Shown: positions 13,420-25,775, numbered from the stretch's first letter. The stretch is DNA of 64,000 bases from Polytrichum commune (GCA_950295325.1 OX485803.1:46577554-46641553), one strand, 5' to 3'. A program made the numbers and translations. Notes: generated by a model from the letters alone, not told the origin.

Positions 13420-13814
13420 GGGTGAGTTTTCCATGTAGGCCGCTCGCCCACTAGATTCTAAATAATAGTGGGTTGGAGGTGTTCGCATGTAGTTAAGCAC
13501 CAACCGCCAACCAGCCACATTCTCGCTGTCCGTTGGGATGTGAAGGGTTGTGGATACATGTCGCTAGACTTTCATGTGCCCACCAAAGAATCTTGAACTT
13601 ACAAGTGTCGGTCATTCAAGGATTATTTTTAACAAGAGGAGGTTTTAACCTGGAGAAAAAGGTTAATAAGTGGACCTGGATTCGAGAAGATGGGAGTAGT
13701 TAGTTAGTTGACACATACGAACCCTATCTCACCATATTCCCTCTATAATCGGACGGGTTTGCTCTTATTCACCTTAGAATACAGTGCGCGAGCAGCCTAC
13801 ACGGAAACTCACCC
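13420..13814. mobile_element. Tourist-like MITE, 395 bp, TSD TTA
   Basis: Left end GGGTGAGTTTTCCATGTAGG and the reverse-complemented right end GGGTGAGTTTCCGTGTAGG form long TIRs (~40 bp with mismatches). TTA is duplicated at 13417-13419 and 13815-13817. It is the same family as the fragment at 8731-8871 and the short foldback copy at 54801-54921. Confidence 0.85.
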
Positions 13815-14039
13815 TTACTACACTCAATTCATTCACCACACCTCTACACAATTACCACAACAACAAGAAAAACAATTCCAACTAATCCACATAATTCATA
13901 ATTCATGGTTGCATTCACTTCCATCCAACATTTCCCCTATTTACTCTATTGTTAACAAATAAACTTCTTCCTTCCATGTCGGCTTCCTCACTGGCGCGCA
14001 CGCCGAAGAACGTCACAGGATGGGATGGGTAGGGTTTGC

Positions 14040-14126
14040 CACGTGTCGCCATCAGCGGGCGCCAAGTGTCGAGAAGTCGGCAGCTGTTAAGGTCCCACCG
14101 CACCCATCTCCTCACGTGAGCACGTG
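14040..14126. promoter_or_regulatory. Cluster of three CACGTG G-boxes
   Basis: CACGTG occurs at 14040-14045, 14113-14118 and 14121-14126, two of them as ABRE-like CACGTGTC. The surrounding 13980-14220 is GC-rich against AT-rich flanks, and a GTGGGCCCA TCP-like site lies at about 14154. This resembles a promoter; bZIP/bHLH binding is known for such boxes. Which gene it serves is not shown. Confidence 0.45.
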
Positions 14127-14789
14127 TCCTGATCGGAGCCCTCCGTTCGGCGGTGGGCCCAGCCATGCAATAGGCGTGAGCCCTCCCGTGGGGGTGGGGC
14201 AGATACTTCACTGTGCTCTATCTGGGGTCAAACATTTCAAGGGCAGCCAATGGAAAACATAAAAGTCAAAATTTAGGCTGCCCGTCGTACACCTTGGCTA
14301 TCAAACGTGTGGCTGGCATTGATTTGCTTTGGGACTCAAGTTCCCGGATTTGCAGTTATTTCCGGTTTCTCGGGCGGTTGGGTTAAGTTTGTAACCAGGA
14401 GAGCTAGAGCTAAGACACAAGGTTCGGGCCAAACACAGTCAGGGTCTAGTCATTTTGCCTGAAACTATGGTCTACATGGAGAGGGGGAGAGGTTGTATAC
14501 AAGCATACGTCTCATTCATCTAACATAAAAGCCATGAAATAGTATGGAACCCGGAAGGTTACTTTTTAAAGTTGACTTGACATCGGAATCTACTTTACAG
14601 ACCTTGTTGAATTAGTCTAGTCAAGATCGATTGAGATGAACCGGCATCAGACTCACAGAGGGACCCCGGTCGTGAAATCTTCTCTCTGCTTGCTGGACAA
14701 ACTAGTCCAATGGGCCACGTATATGTACCTCCTATGTTCCCCTAGAAAAAGTACTATGAGGTGTCAAGTTTATATGTTGGGTAAAGAGA

Positions 14790-14790
<1 letters not shown>

Positions 14791-14827
<37 letters not shown>
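14791..14827. repeat. (CT)n microsatellite
   Basis: About 18 CT units. Confidence 0.95.
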
Positions 14828-14831
<4 letters not shown>

Positions 14832-17658
14832 TGGACCCAAGAATGAAGCCACATCTAATAATAGTTTATGGCAACTACACTAAATATTGTAGTTAGTGTC
14901 ATATGTACAATTTTAAGTCACCCACTAAATTAATGAGTTACCTTAAATTATGTTAATTAAAGAGAAATCACCTAACCACGCTGTGTATATAACTTGGAAC
15001 ACCTTCTAACCATCAAACCCTAAATTGTATGTATATTTCTTCTAAAATTTTGTTTGATCCCCCCCCCCCCCCAGCATGTATCTTATATGGTTTCATATGC
15101 CATTTTACAAACAAACAAAAAATGAATAGCGGAAACCCTGAATAAAGTACATGCTATATAACTAATTTCATGTGACATTAGAATTGATGTGTCGTGCTAA
15201 TTAGAGTGACCTTCAAGACTTGTCATGTAATAGCAAGTGTCTCATATCACCTTATATGGTTATCACCTATTGCTTGCAAAATTGTTTACGTGCCTAACTA
15301 GACCTAAAAGAAAAGTAAGAAAAGTAGTAAGGTGCTTGGGATTATACAATTGAGGGCAAGGCCCCTCATTCCCATATATATTTAGCTACAGGAATTAGTG
15401 GCCTTGCACCGTTAGAAGAGGCACTAAAGTTCTTGTACAACCATTACCTCAAAAGATTTGATTCTTATACATAAAGTCATGAGATGTGGGGGATTGACCT
15501 TACATCAAAGATGCGTTCTAAAGTAGCTCTAAAAGGCCTATGTCAAAGTACTAAACTTTCAAATAGGAAGTTATGGGCCGTGAATGCCAATGAGATCGAG
15601 AGCCTCACAAACCTCTATAGCTCGAAAGAGCTTCAATCAAATATGTCTTTCAGCAAAGGCCATAGGAGATGGATGACTTGTGTCCATTGCAATGCTTATG
15701 AGTCGAACTTCTTCATTTGTATATAAATTAGAAGCGAGTGATGTAGTTTGGGGTGGAAACTAGAGATTTCACCTTTTTTTATTGAAATTCTTTTCTTTCC
15801 ATGGTATGAGTTAGGACAACCTTTCAATGAGAATATTGAATTTGTAGTTGTCTTCCCCTAAAATAGGGACCTTGTAACTTACAACCCTTCAACTAGTACT
15901 TCCCATGCATGAAATATTCTCCTCGCTCTACTCCAAGGCCTACTACCAACCCCCTCTTAGTAGGACATTGTTATTACTACTATCAACTCAATCTTCTAAC
16001 CTTGTTTATATACAAGGTTCAAAACTTGGAACCACACTTTTCAATCTTAAGGTAGATAGGCTTAATTTGGTTGCTTCGTTTTATGTAGAAACCCCATTTT
16101 AAAGTGTATTCGAGCTAGTTCATGCCACTAAAATGTCAGTATCCTTTTCAAAGAGACATCAAGAAGAGATATACTCCAAAACTTTGTGGAATCAATACGG
16201 GCTTTTTCATATACATTTGCGGATGCACACGTTTCTTGAACCTTTTGAACATGAGTGGTCTGAGGTAGCAAACAACAAACAGTAGCCAAATAAGGCACAT
16301 CTATCTTGTGTCCAAAGAACAAATTTGCTTTTGGCCTTGCAGTAGCAAGTCCTTTGCTATTGCATGTTCATTATGTCTACTCCTCTCAAGAGTTCATCTT
16401 TAGGGCCTTGAGTTACTAAAGTGCTTGTGGGCCCTATAAGCTATGGTTTTGGTCCAAGTCACATGGTAGTCTCAAAGTTTCCAAAGTATGTCTTTGTGAT
16501 TGGTTCAAAATTCAAAAGCTTACGGGAGCTCAAAAGTGGTTGCCACACTATTTCCATGCTCCGTCATGGTGTCCCGGTTGGCTCATGATGTGTGAAGCCT
16601 TTGGAAAATGTGTGTTGGGTGGGGGTGGGGGGCACTAGCTCTCATTGAGATTTATTGCTCCAAAAGATCTGATATTTTAGGAGCTTTACCTTTTTTTCAC
16701 AAGCATTTATACATGGCATTCTTTTGGTATGCGTCTTACTTGCAAATAATAGTTGTTGCTCTAGCTAACACCTCCCTTTGCTATAGGAGTTGCCTCCCAA
16801 CCCACCTTTTGGGAGCAACTGTCAAAAGTGCAATTAGCAAAAGAAAAATGCCGAGCCATCATAGTGATTTTGGCCATGAAGAGCAATCATAAGCAAATGG
16901 AAGGAAATGTGGGAGAGATGGACAAGAGGAGAATAGTGTACCACCCTAAACCTTCACTTGCCAAAGAGTTATGCATGATGGATGCACTCAAGAGCGGTAA
17001 ACTCCATGGATTGCCCCCTAGAACATGGTGGGGATGAGCGTCACTAAGCCACATGAAAACGATGGGGACAAGCATAATTGTGGTAGGAAATGCAATGTGT
17101 CTCACAAGAGTGTCGCTCTTGAGCATTGATGAGAGAGAGCAAAAATTGAGAAGTGGGGGATGTGGTGCTAGCCATGTCAAGGCCCTTCCTACCTACCCAA
17201 AGGTGGGATTTGGCAAGTTAGAAGAAGTTAGGTATGAACTAAGGTGGGGCCTTAGAGTGACTCACATTGTATTATAAATGAGGTAATTGTGATGCAGATC
17301 TTGACAAACCCAAGATTTTCCACCGAGGGTACATGCTACCCATACATATTAAAACATCCAGAATCTTAACATCAAAAATATTTATGGTTTAACGAATATT
17401 TTGGACTACGTGCTCAAAATTGATTAAGCGATCTAGGTTCAAAAGTCCACATAATTGGGGGGGAAGGGACCTACACAATTGTTTTGTGGCTCCGACATAT
17501 TTGATGTTGAAAATCATAGCAACAACAATGGGGGGGTAATCAAAAAACAAATCAATAGATTTTTGTTAAAAACAATGTGAGAATCAATGTAGCAAACAAC
17601 AAAAACTAACCATTTATGACACATTTACCTTTACTTTGAAAGCATGATACAATAAGAA

Positions 17659-17859
17659 TTGTATTTAGTGTCAATCATTATTTGAAATTATGCATTGCTA
17701 TAATTGTTTGCCGTATATCTCCTTTTTTTTTGCCAACAAAGGTCAATTTGGTTGTTAGGACATTACAGAACGGTAACATCTTTTCTTGGATAAAATTACA
17801 TCAACAATAAAAAGATATAGCAATGTGTAACTCCAGATAGTCAGTGACACTAAATACAA
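17659..17859. mobile_element. ~200-bp MITE, TATTTAGTGTCA family
   Basis: Left TTGTATTTAGTGTCA and right TGACACTAAATACAA are inverted, and the similarity continues inward (GAAATTATGCATTGCTATA against GGAGTTACACATTGCTATA). The target duplication is not clear. Confidence 0.6.
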
Positions 17860-19285
17860 AATTTAGGGTAAAGGCCCCATAACCGATCACTTTTAGAGAT
17901 TTTGCCCCAAATTTGGAGAAGTATAAGGTGGTGCGATTCTCCCCCCACGTAGGAAGATAGGAATCAAGAGGATTGCAAACTTTTCAGTAGTTTTATTCCT
18001 TAAATCGTAATTACCATGATCTTTTGAAGCCAAAAGTTGGTCCAAACATATTACCAATGTCTGGAGTTTGTCATAACTGCTTGTTTTAACCGCACGTTTT
18101 TCCTCACTTTAGCACTCAAAACCAAGACATGTCTCATGACACTATTGGTTCCGGTCCGATCGAAATCTACTCCCAACCTGATTGAAATTGCGATACTCTA
18201 TAGATAACCGATGGGCCCTTATCGGTAATGGACGCCTCTACTATAGTGTAGTGAGAGCCCTATATATGCTCTTCATCCAAACGTTTTGAACATGGGCTCT
18301 CCCTCCAAAGCTCATTGTGGGCTTCAAGATTGTCCTCCTTCGGACATGATTGTCATCAAAAGTTGTGCTACTACTAACTTACTGTCTATTACCTATGACC
18401 GATATGTAGTGGGAAGTTGTTCGTTTGTTAATAGTGAAATGCCATTGAGGATTTATTACGTGTAGCCAGGCCCACTGCTATTGGATTATGGGTGTCCCAC
18501 CCCAATTGCTTGATCCGACTTGGAAACCCCCCCGCATAGTGACATTTGTCGATCACTTGTCGACCTTTTTGAACCGATTTGGGGCGAATCTCCGTGAACG
18601 AGGTGCGGATTACACATTTTGTAATGCGATGCATGCCATGTGGTGGTGGGTTCGTGGCTAGTACAAAGGAATTGCCGAATTGTTTGAGACATGAGTATTT
18701 TCCTATTATTACTTTGCCGCATTATTGAGGGATAGGAGGGTTAGTGGTTGGGAGGGATTCACGCAATTGACACCGGTGTCTAGGAAGATTTTAGGGCATG
18801 ATCGGTCAAAATCATAGTGTTCCCAGTCCAACCGGTTACATAAATAAACAAATGTTCAATGTCGGGTAATCCGACGTGAATTGGAGTCCGTTGGCCCTAC
18901 CATGTTCAAGAATCCTCTTGGTGCAGGGTGGGGTTTACTGCCTACATTGCGGCGAGTGGGCTCTTGGCTTCTTATCTACCTAGCTAGTCTTTTTCTCTTG
19001 TCCAATAGAGAGAAGATTGTACAACAAGAATCGAAATGCCAACCACTTCATTCGGAAATGGGTACCTCTGCATTATCACCCGGTAGTTTAGGGTCATCTA
19101 GGACCCAACTAGTTACATGCTATAATCTACTGGGGTTTTTATTTATTAGTTCAAGATGTGTTTTATAATTTCTCTTTAAGGATCCGTAAATTTCTTGAAG
19201 TCTTGAAGCTCAACCGGTTATTTCCCAAACTCAACCAAGTTCATCTGTAACTAGTTGTCAATTCTCCCCATTTTCTGATTGATAC
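17860..19285. other. Unassigned stretch, partly repetitive
   Basis: No gene recognised. The last ~85 bp (about 19200-19285) match, in inverse orientation, 39387-39470 inside another transposon, so at least part is dispersed repeat. Confidence 0.4.
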
Positions 19286-19288
19286 TAA

Positions 19289-19632
19289 GGGCCGATTCAC
19301 ATGAGGAGTCGAGGTCAATTTGGGGCTCTAATGTGCATAAAATCCTCGTACATGATTGGTCTAATCCATTCAATCAATCTCAAGGCCTTTACATGGAGGA
19401 GTCGAGGCCATTCCCTCATATTCATATCTAATGAGGTGAAATTATATTCTAATGCACTATAAACAAAATTTGAGACAACTTGAGCGACGAGAATTGGATC
19501 AGACCAAAATGGAAAGCCAATTTGCTTCCTTAGGGCCATAATGAAGCTTCCTCCCTTCTTGGCCCAAGATCAATATTTTGTGTGAATTGACTTCAGATTT
19601 TGAAGGCCTCGACTCCTCATGTAAAGCGGCCC
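19289..19632. mobile_element. Tourist-like MITE, 344 bp
   Basis: Ends GGGCCGATTCACATGAGGAG and, in reverse complement, GGGCCGCTTTACATGAGGAG form a ~28-bp TIR with three mismatches. The flanks are TAA (19286-19288) and GAA (19633-19635), consistent with a decayed TAA duplication. The outer GGGCCGCTTTACA links it to 3055-3584. Confidence 0.72.
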
Positions 19633-19635
19633 GAA

Positions 19636-21366
19636 CTTAGAAGATATGTTGGTCTAATTATCGCACAATCACTCTTTTTGATTGCACGCCCATATTTGAT
19701 GGTAGACATTGATAATAAATTTGTAAATGTGGTGATGAGATTGAACTATCATTATATTACTCAACATGCCCTCAGAATTCCTAGGGAATGGATGTGCTTA
19801 GTTTAAATCCCTCTCCTTGTTGTCATATTTCCTTCTACTATCACATATTTTGACATTGAAATAATCCACCCAAGATTTCAAACCGCACGCTTGCACATAT
19901 CACATTGTCATTATTATCAGGTATGTAATGTTGATTTTATGTTATTCCATGATGTCACATGTTACACTAATTCATAGTTATCACACATCCATGTCAAAAT
20001 TGCATATCTCCTTGATATCACGTGAACTTTGACTGCCACATATTAAGGAGGTTAGAGTGTATTTTCATAGGAACGCTTCATAGTCTACTCAATAATGTTA
20101 TGCACTTTGAATATGACCACTTTGCACTTGCTCAAACTATCTTGGCTTGAACACTGATCATGGTCTCAATAGTTTGAGCATTGGATGAAGGATTTTTCAA
20201 ATCCAAGCACCAAACTACCAAACATTGAAAGTTCAAACACTCAACTTCTATCATTTTTGTGTGGAAGAGGATTGCTAGCTTGTGCACATCATACGTGTTG
20301 TCATTAGAATGACATGTGCCCATTGGTTTAGTGGTTGAATGTGGAAGAAGTTGACAACGCCATAGATGGTGTCACCCACTATTTTAAGGGTTCTAAGGTA
20401 TGTGGCCTCATCATGGGCATTTCCCATCTTATACACAATGTCAAGAAGTGGATTGAATCAAAACTTGTCTCGTTTGGTAAACAAACTTAAATCTCGTGAA
20501 TTGTCATTTTAGATTTCAAAATTGAAGTTGAGATGCAAAAGTCATAAGTGGTCAAAGTAAAGATACTTATAGAATAATAAATTTAAATAGCATAGACCCA
20601 ATTGTGTGATTATCGAACCTACAATGCTATGTGCAATTAGGTCGCCTTCATAAAGGACCGTTTGCCTCTCTACTCATGCAAATTACCTTGGATCAAAATC
20701 AAATTACAAAAACTAATTGTGTTTATTCTTCCACATAGTAGCCACATTGGGAAAATAATTGCCGTATGTTGTTACTATTGCAATGAATGTTCAAAATAGG
20801 GTGGATTGTTGCTATAGTAGTGTGGAGCAACCTAATTGCACATATCAGTGTCGAACAATGTCCATATTTGGATTGGATTCCTAAGGTATGTTGGTGTCAT
20901 TTGGTTTGTTCGTTTTCCATACTCTCCAACTTCTGCCACTCAAATTTACACAACAAAACTCGTGTTGCATTAGGAAATCTACAATGAAACATTTGCAAAA
21001 GCCGGATTAAAAATCAAACCTCCTTCGATTCAGTTATGGTTATCGAAAGTGCATGTTTGTGGATATTTTAACTGAATTCATAGGTCCTCTCAATTGTGTT
21101 CACTGTTGAGTGTAGAATAGTAGAGTTATTAAAATGTGAAGACATAGTCCAATCTCTTTTAAATGTGTGTCTTTATGATGTTTTCTCTTTGATCCTCATC
21201 GAACCACATACAAATCAAATACAAGGGTGCGATTAAGAAAACAAGCCACTTAAGACCCATCTACCCTAGTCCAATCTAATCGTAACATAAGTCATTTTGA
21301 TGCTTGTTCTTAACTCTTGATCTTACCATTCATATGTAACATCCACACATTACACTCTAATTTCCC
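19636..21366. other. Non-coding stretch with one dispersed repeat
   Basis: Apart from the degenerate direct repeat at 20870-21250, no gene or RNA is supported. Confidence 0.45.
20870..21250 (+). repeat. Degenerate direct repeat, copy 1 (copy 2 at 23890-24260)
   Basis: Shared blocks in order with 23890-24260: CTCCAACTT, TGCATGTTTGT, ATTCATA(A)GTCCTC, CAATTGTGTTCACT, GATCTCTTTTAAA-like and TTTGATCCTCA. It is too diverged to classify. Confidence 0.55.
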
Positions 21367-21368
21367 TA

Positions 21369-22309
21369 CCGTACGTTAAGGGCAGCTTCAGCACAAAATA
21401 ATTCTAAAAATAGACGCCGAAAATTTTGGAATATTATTGGCATTTTTTCCTAATATAAAATTAATTATTTTTCAAAATTGCCGAAAAGTAAGAAATTTTT
21501 ACTTCTCACTAGAGTTTTACTTACAGTGGAAGCATATGTGAATTTTGAAAGAGAGAAGGTGCTCCTTTTGTAATCAAGCTCACTTACATTAGTCCACAAA
21601 GAATATGGGTTAAGAAGTAGCAAGACTCTAGGTGAGGCTTTTCAAATGTGTTGTACACAAACTTTTGGAGTCCAATTGAGCATAGAAGATGAAGTTTTAT
21701 AGAATTTTGTCCAACTAACAAAAGTTGAGAAATCAATCCTTCTTCCACCTCCAACAAGTTTTGTGTCAAAATAAGTCTTTATGCAAAAGATATGGACAAA
21801 ACATTGCAGCCGGGTAAAGATCAAAAAATTAAAATGTGTTCATAACAGTTTTTCGGAGCTCATTTGTGCATAGAAGATCAACTTTTTTGGAATTTTGTTG
21901 GTCTAAGAAAAGTTTACAAATCAAGTAATCTTTCACCTCCAACAAATTTTATGTCATTTGAAGACTCTATGCAAATGTTATGCGAGTTATAAAAATGAAG
22001 TCTAACTCGGTGCTTCACCTCAAAGTTTACATATCCCATATGCATTGTTGAACACAACTCCACTCTACTTGCATAAAGCACAGAGCATTCTCTACTCTTT
22101 ACTCACATCTTACTTGTCATTCAATGCAAGAGAGAGGTACAAGATATGAGCTTAAATAGAAAATTAAAAATGAATTTAAGCTGAATTTTAAAAATTAAAA
22201 GAGAAAATTGCCGAAAATATGAATATACTATTTCTAGGTGCCGAACACTATTTTTTTACTTTTAATAATTATTCGGCAAGAGAGCGCTGAAGCTGCCCTT
22301 AACGTACGG
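21369..22309. mobile_element. TIR element, 941 bp, TA-flanked
   Basis: Perfect 24-bp TIRs: left end CCGTACGTTAAGGGCAGC, right end the exact inverse. TA flanks at 21367-21368 and 22310-22311. GCCGAA motifs recur near both ends (about 21414, 21477, 22209, 22240 and an inverted copy near 22273). The interior holds a ~188-bp tandem duplication (around 21640-22010, marker CATAGAAGAT). There is no transposase ORF. The TA flank suggests a Tc1/mariner-like mechanism, but the superfamily is not proven. Confidence 0.8.
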
Positions 22310-23025
22310 TAATATCATGCATGTGGAAACCAAAGTGCATGTGATATTAAGGAGGTATGTAGTGTTAGCATGGATGTGTGATAATAGACAAGTAGTGTAG
22401 GACATGACATTATGGAACGACACAAAATCCGCATTGCATTAATGACAATAATGACAACATGATGCATGCGAGCGTGTGGCTTGAATTCTTTAGTGGATTG
22501 CTTAATGTCAAAACCCATGATATAAGAGATGGAAATGTGACAACAACAAGGGAGATTTAAACCAAGCACATCCGCTATTTAGGGTTTGGGGATATAAGAG
22601 AGGGAGCGACATTACGAAGGGTGATATTACGGAGATTAGGGTTGCCTAAAAACACATTGATGTGAGCCACGGAGCAATTGAACGATTCTCACACGAATTG
22701 ATGCCTCATTTTATATTGATGCTAGATGACGTCTTTTGATGAGTAGAGCTCTCGCTACAACCAATGGCTTTCCTATTCCTTTTTGGTTTTCCAGACTTTA
22801 AAATAAGTTTCATTTCATTCACCAATTGTATGTACCTAACAATCAACCTTTTGGTTGGTGTTTGAAAATGGCCCCTCGTGAATTCAAGGGCCCAAGCATA
22901 GTTTACAATGGTCAATCTGAGATGACCCTATACTACATGATGATACTCAAAATGGAAGAGGGTGATTGACGGTTCAAATCCTGGCCGCAATGTCTTCTCT
23001 CTCCTTGACAAAAAAATCTACACTG

Positions 23026-23229
23026 GATATCACATTTCTATCACTTATTATGTGTAATTATGCAATGCTATATTTTCTTATTACTAATACAAGTTTTTTA
23101 CCAACTAAAGATGTTGATGTTCTATAATATCCAAATAACCAATTTGACTTCTGTTGGCAAAAAATTAAATTTACAGTAAATAGTTATGACAATGCGTAAA
23201 TCCAAATTGTAAGTGACACTAAATATATT
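23026..23229. mobile_element. Diverged ~200-bp MITE of the TTTAGTGTCAC family
   Basis: The right end AGTGACACTAAATATATT matches the ends of 17659-17859. The left side is a decayed inverse that keeps TAATTATGCAATGCTATA. Ends are approximate. Confidence 0.4.
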
Positions 23230-23283
23230 ATTTATGGAGCAATGTGACACTAACATGCCTTCCAAAAAGTAGAAGTTTATAAT

Positions 23284-23313
23284 GGTATGTATGTATGTAT
23301 GTATGTATGTATG
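23284..23313. repeat. (TATG)n microsatellite
   Basis: About seven tetranucleotide units. Confidence 0.95.
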
Positions 23314-23344
23314 GGAATCAATTAAAGAGGTAGCGCAGAGATGG

Positions 23345-23430
23345 GCATAGGCACATCCTACAAAAGCATGGCCGCATCCTATAGGCGCATGATCACATCC
23401 TACATAGTCATGCTCACATCCTACTTGCAT
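23345..23430. repeat. 21-bp minisatellite, ~4 copies
   Basis: Units carry (C/G)CATCCTA followed by GCATG or TCATG every 21 bp. Because 21 is a multiple of three, the minus strand reads as a 7-residue VGC-H-type repeat, but no gene context supports coding. Confidence 0.6.
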
Positions 23431-23678
23431 GGATGGTGCAGTGCATTTCACTCCATGTGAGAGGGAAGGTAACCATGTCATTACCATAAGGTACAAAAAT
23501 TGGAAACGATGAATGATTCTTGTGTGGACCCAAAATAGTTAATTGTATAAATGCTAGCCTGGCAAGGATGCAGTGATTGGTTGGGTAGGTGTTGTCTCAC
23601 ACCACTTGCAATCACTTTTGAGTGCCATTGAGTTGACTGATTTGCGTGCGAATGTGCATTGAAACAACATTGACTTGC

Positions 23679-23873
23679 CTAATTAGTGTGGGTTACCATT
23701 TGGAGTTATGCGTTGCTATAACTTTTTAACTAAAGTATCATTTGTTTACCCAAATAATTTAAATAGTTAGTATGCACACCAAAGAATGTGATATGACTTA
23801 GTTGGTAAAAACAATAATGTCGGTAGAAACTTGGCGCAACACATAACTCCATATGGCAACCCACACTTATTAG
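23679..23873. mobile_element. ~195-bp MITE, CTAATTAGTGTGGG ends
   Basis: Left CTAATTAGTGTGGGTTACCA and right (inverse) CTAATAAGTGTGGGTTGCCA form TIRs of ~40 bp, continuing through GGAGTTATGCGTTGC. The GGAGTTATGCGTTGCTATA core is shared with 17659-17859. Target duplication unclear. Confidence 0.65.
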
Positions 23874-23889
23874 ACAAACTAGTGTGGAG

Positions 23890-24260
23890 GGTGTGTTTGG
23901 GAACATGTGTCCATGTTGGCATAAGGGAACAATGTTTGTTTGTTGTTGTTGTTCAATTTGCTTTTCATGTTCTCCAACTTTTCTGTTAGATTTACACGAT
24001 GAAAGTTCTATTGGGTTGATAAATATACAACGAAGCTACAAACAAAATCATGTTGATAATTGGACTTCCCCTTATTTAGCTGTGCATGTTTGTTGAGTCC
24101 TACACAAAATTCATAAGTCCTCCCAATTGTGTTCACTATTGAATGTGAAGACGTAAGTTGATCTCTTTTAAACATGTGAACTTATGACCTTTATTCTTTG
24201 ATCCTCACCTAACAACACACCAATCTAATTTAGGTGTGTGATCAAGAAAAGTAGTTGAAT
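23890..24260 (+). repeat. Degenerate direct repeat, copy 2
   Basis: Counterpart of 20870-21250, about 3 kb apart in the same orientation. Confidence 0.55.
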
Positions 24261-24815
24261 AACATCCGCATATCTTAAGTCCATGGCTATGGCAAGGCCA
24301 ACATCACCCGTTGTTGGGCACTTAGATGTGGCACTATATACGACGCCACACCAAAAGGGACCATGATTGTATGTATATAGGTAAAGTAGTTTCATATTAG
24401 CAACATTAGCAAGTATGGTGCCAATGTGAGTTTGATGGCCAATTATAATCGATTGTGAATCTTTAACGGCAAATTGCAGCCACCTGCGATATATTTGCTT
24501 TGGGGGCATTGGCAATATCCCTCTTCCATCTCTATCATGAACACAAGGATGTCATTACATTTGTCAAGTTCAACCACGTGAGGCAATGATAAATTTAATA
24601 CCTCTAAGATATATGAAAAAAATGGATTAAAATTTTATCAAACTTTTTGCATGGAAAGATGTACATGGTATTTACGATATAGAAAAAAATGGTTACCAGT
24701 TTTAATTACCTCTTCTTTGTATAGAACATGACGTTTTAAACAACTATGACACAAGATTCAATAGAAACAATTTGCTACAAAAATGATGATGAATAAAAAA
24801 TTCAAAAAACCAATT

Positions 24816-24855
<40 letters not shown>

Positions 24856-25770
24856 CGTCGTCCATGGTTTTATATCGCCACTAAAAGTTTATCATTTTGG
24901 GATTATCTATAGAATATATTGTAGAAGTAGCAAATCTGGCTACATGTAGTGTCCTTTTGTGCACATAGTGACGTTCCCATGATCAACAATGACAACTATG
25001 CATCCTATCCCACCGTACTTCCTCTTGTCCCCCCCCCCCCCCCCACCTCCACTTGCTCATATTCAAGTGCATATGCTAGGGCAAGATTGCAAGTGTTTTG
25101 ACGTCCCCTCCCACAAAGCCCATTTATCTTGGTGTGTGCCCTTCTTACCACTATCACAAACACCCGAGCCAATATTGTGTTCATTTGTAGAATTTGTGTG
25201 GATTGTGTCACATACGCCTCCTTGAACATCTATGTCTCAAGAATGACATCTACATATGGCAAGAGATTATTAGGATTTAGTGTTGGGGCCAGTGTCGACA
25301 AGGGGTGAGGAGGACTTGCATGCAACTTTGACATAAACATGTGCATTCACGTATTCCCACTAGGAGAAACATGTTACAAGCCACCACTTTGGCTTCCAAA
25401 ATTGTTAGTCAGTCATGCATTTATTGGTTGCCTACCACTAAGCTACCGCCTTCAACCCTTGATGGCACACTGATTTTGTTGGTTGGCCAACCGCATTTGT
25501 TGATGTTGGCCTATAAAAATGAATGGGCAAACCGCAAATATTCATGCTTGCTCAAGGTTGAAAGATGATGGATATTAATGTAGCTCCGACATTCTAGTAG
25601 CCAACAACATTGTGGCTACTTTCCTCCATGAAATATAACTATCCTAGGTATCTATTTCTTTTCTTTTGATGTGGCCTCCTCAAGCTCCGTGTTGAAATTC
25701 TCTAGGGAGCACATGATTGCCTAGTCCAAGCATGTGGATTCTTCTAAACTTTTGGTGAGTGTTTGGCAAG
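24261..25770. other. Non-coding stretch
   Basis: Holds (TTG)n at about 24816-24855 and a C-run at 25029-25044. Nothing else is supported. Confidence 0.45.
24816..24855. repeat. (TTG)n microsatellite
   Basis: About 13 trinucleotide units. Confidence 0.95.
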
Positions 25771-25775
25771 TGTTG

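Larger units (their letters stand above)
13818..17658. other. Non-coding stretch
   Basis: Apart from the G-box cluster, (CT)n at 14791-14827 and a C-run at 15059-15072, I see no supported feature. Open frames near 15484-15726 and 16608-17037 are short and resemble nothing I know. Confidence 0.45.
22312..23678. other. Non-coding stretch with small repeats
   Basis: Contains a diverged MITE (23026-23229), (TATG)n at 23284-23313 and a 21-bp minisatellite (about 23345-23430). No gene seen. Confidence 0.45.

Noticed and set aside
13044..13451. 135-codon minus-strand frame in a Ser/Leu/Phe-rich region
   Set aside because: The composition comes from a pyrimidine tract; part of the frame lies in a MITE. 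More likely leader or promoter than protein.
22960..23020. tRNA or SINE B-box-like GGTTCAAATCC followed by an A-run
   Set aside because: No cloverleaf, no convincing A box at the right distance, and no flanking direct repeats were found.
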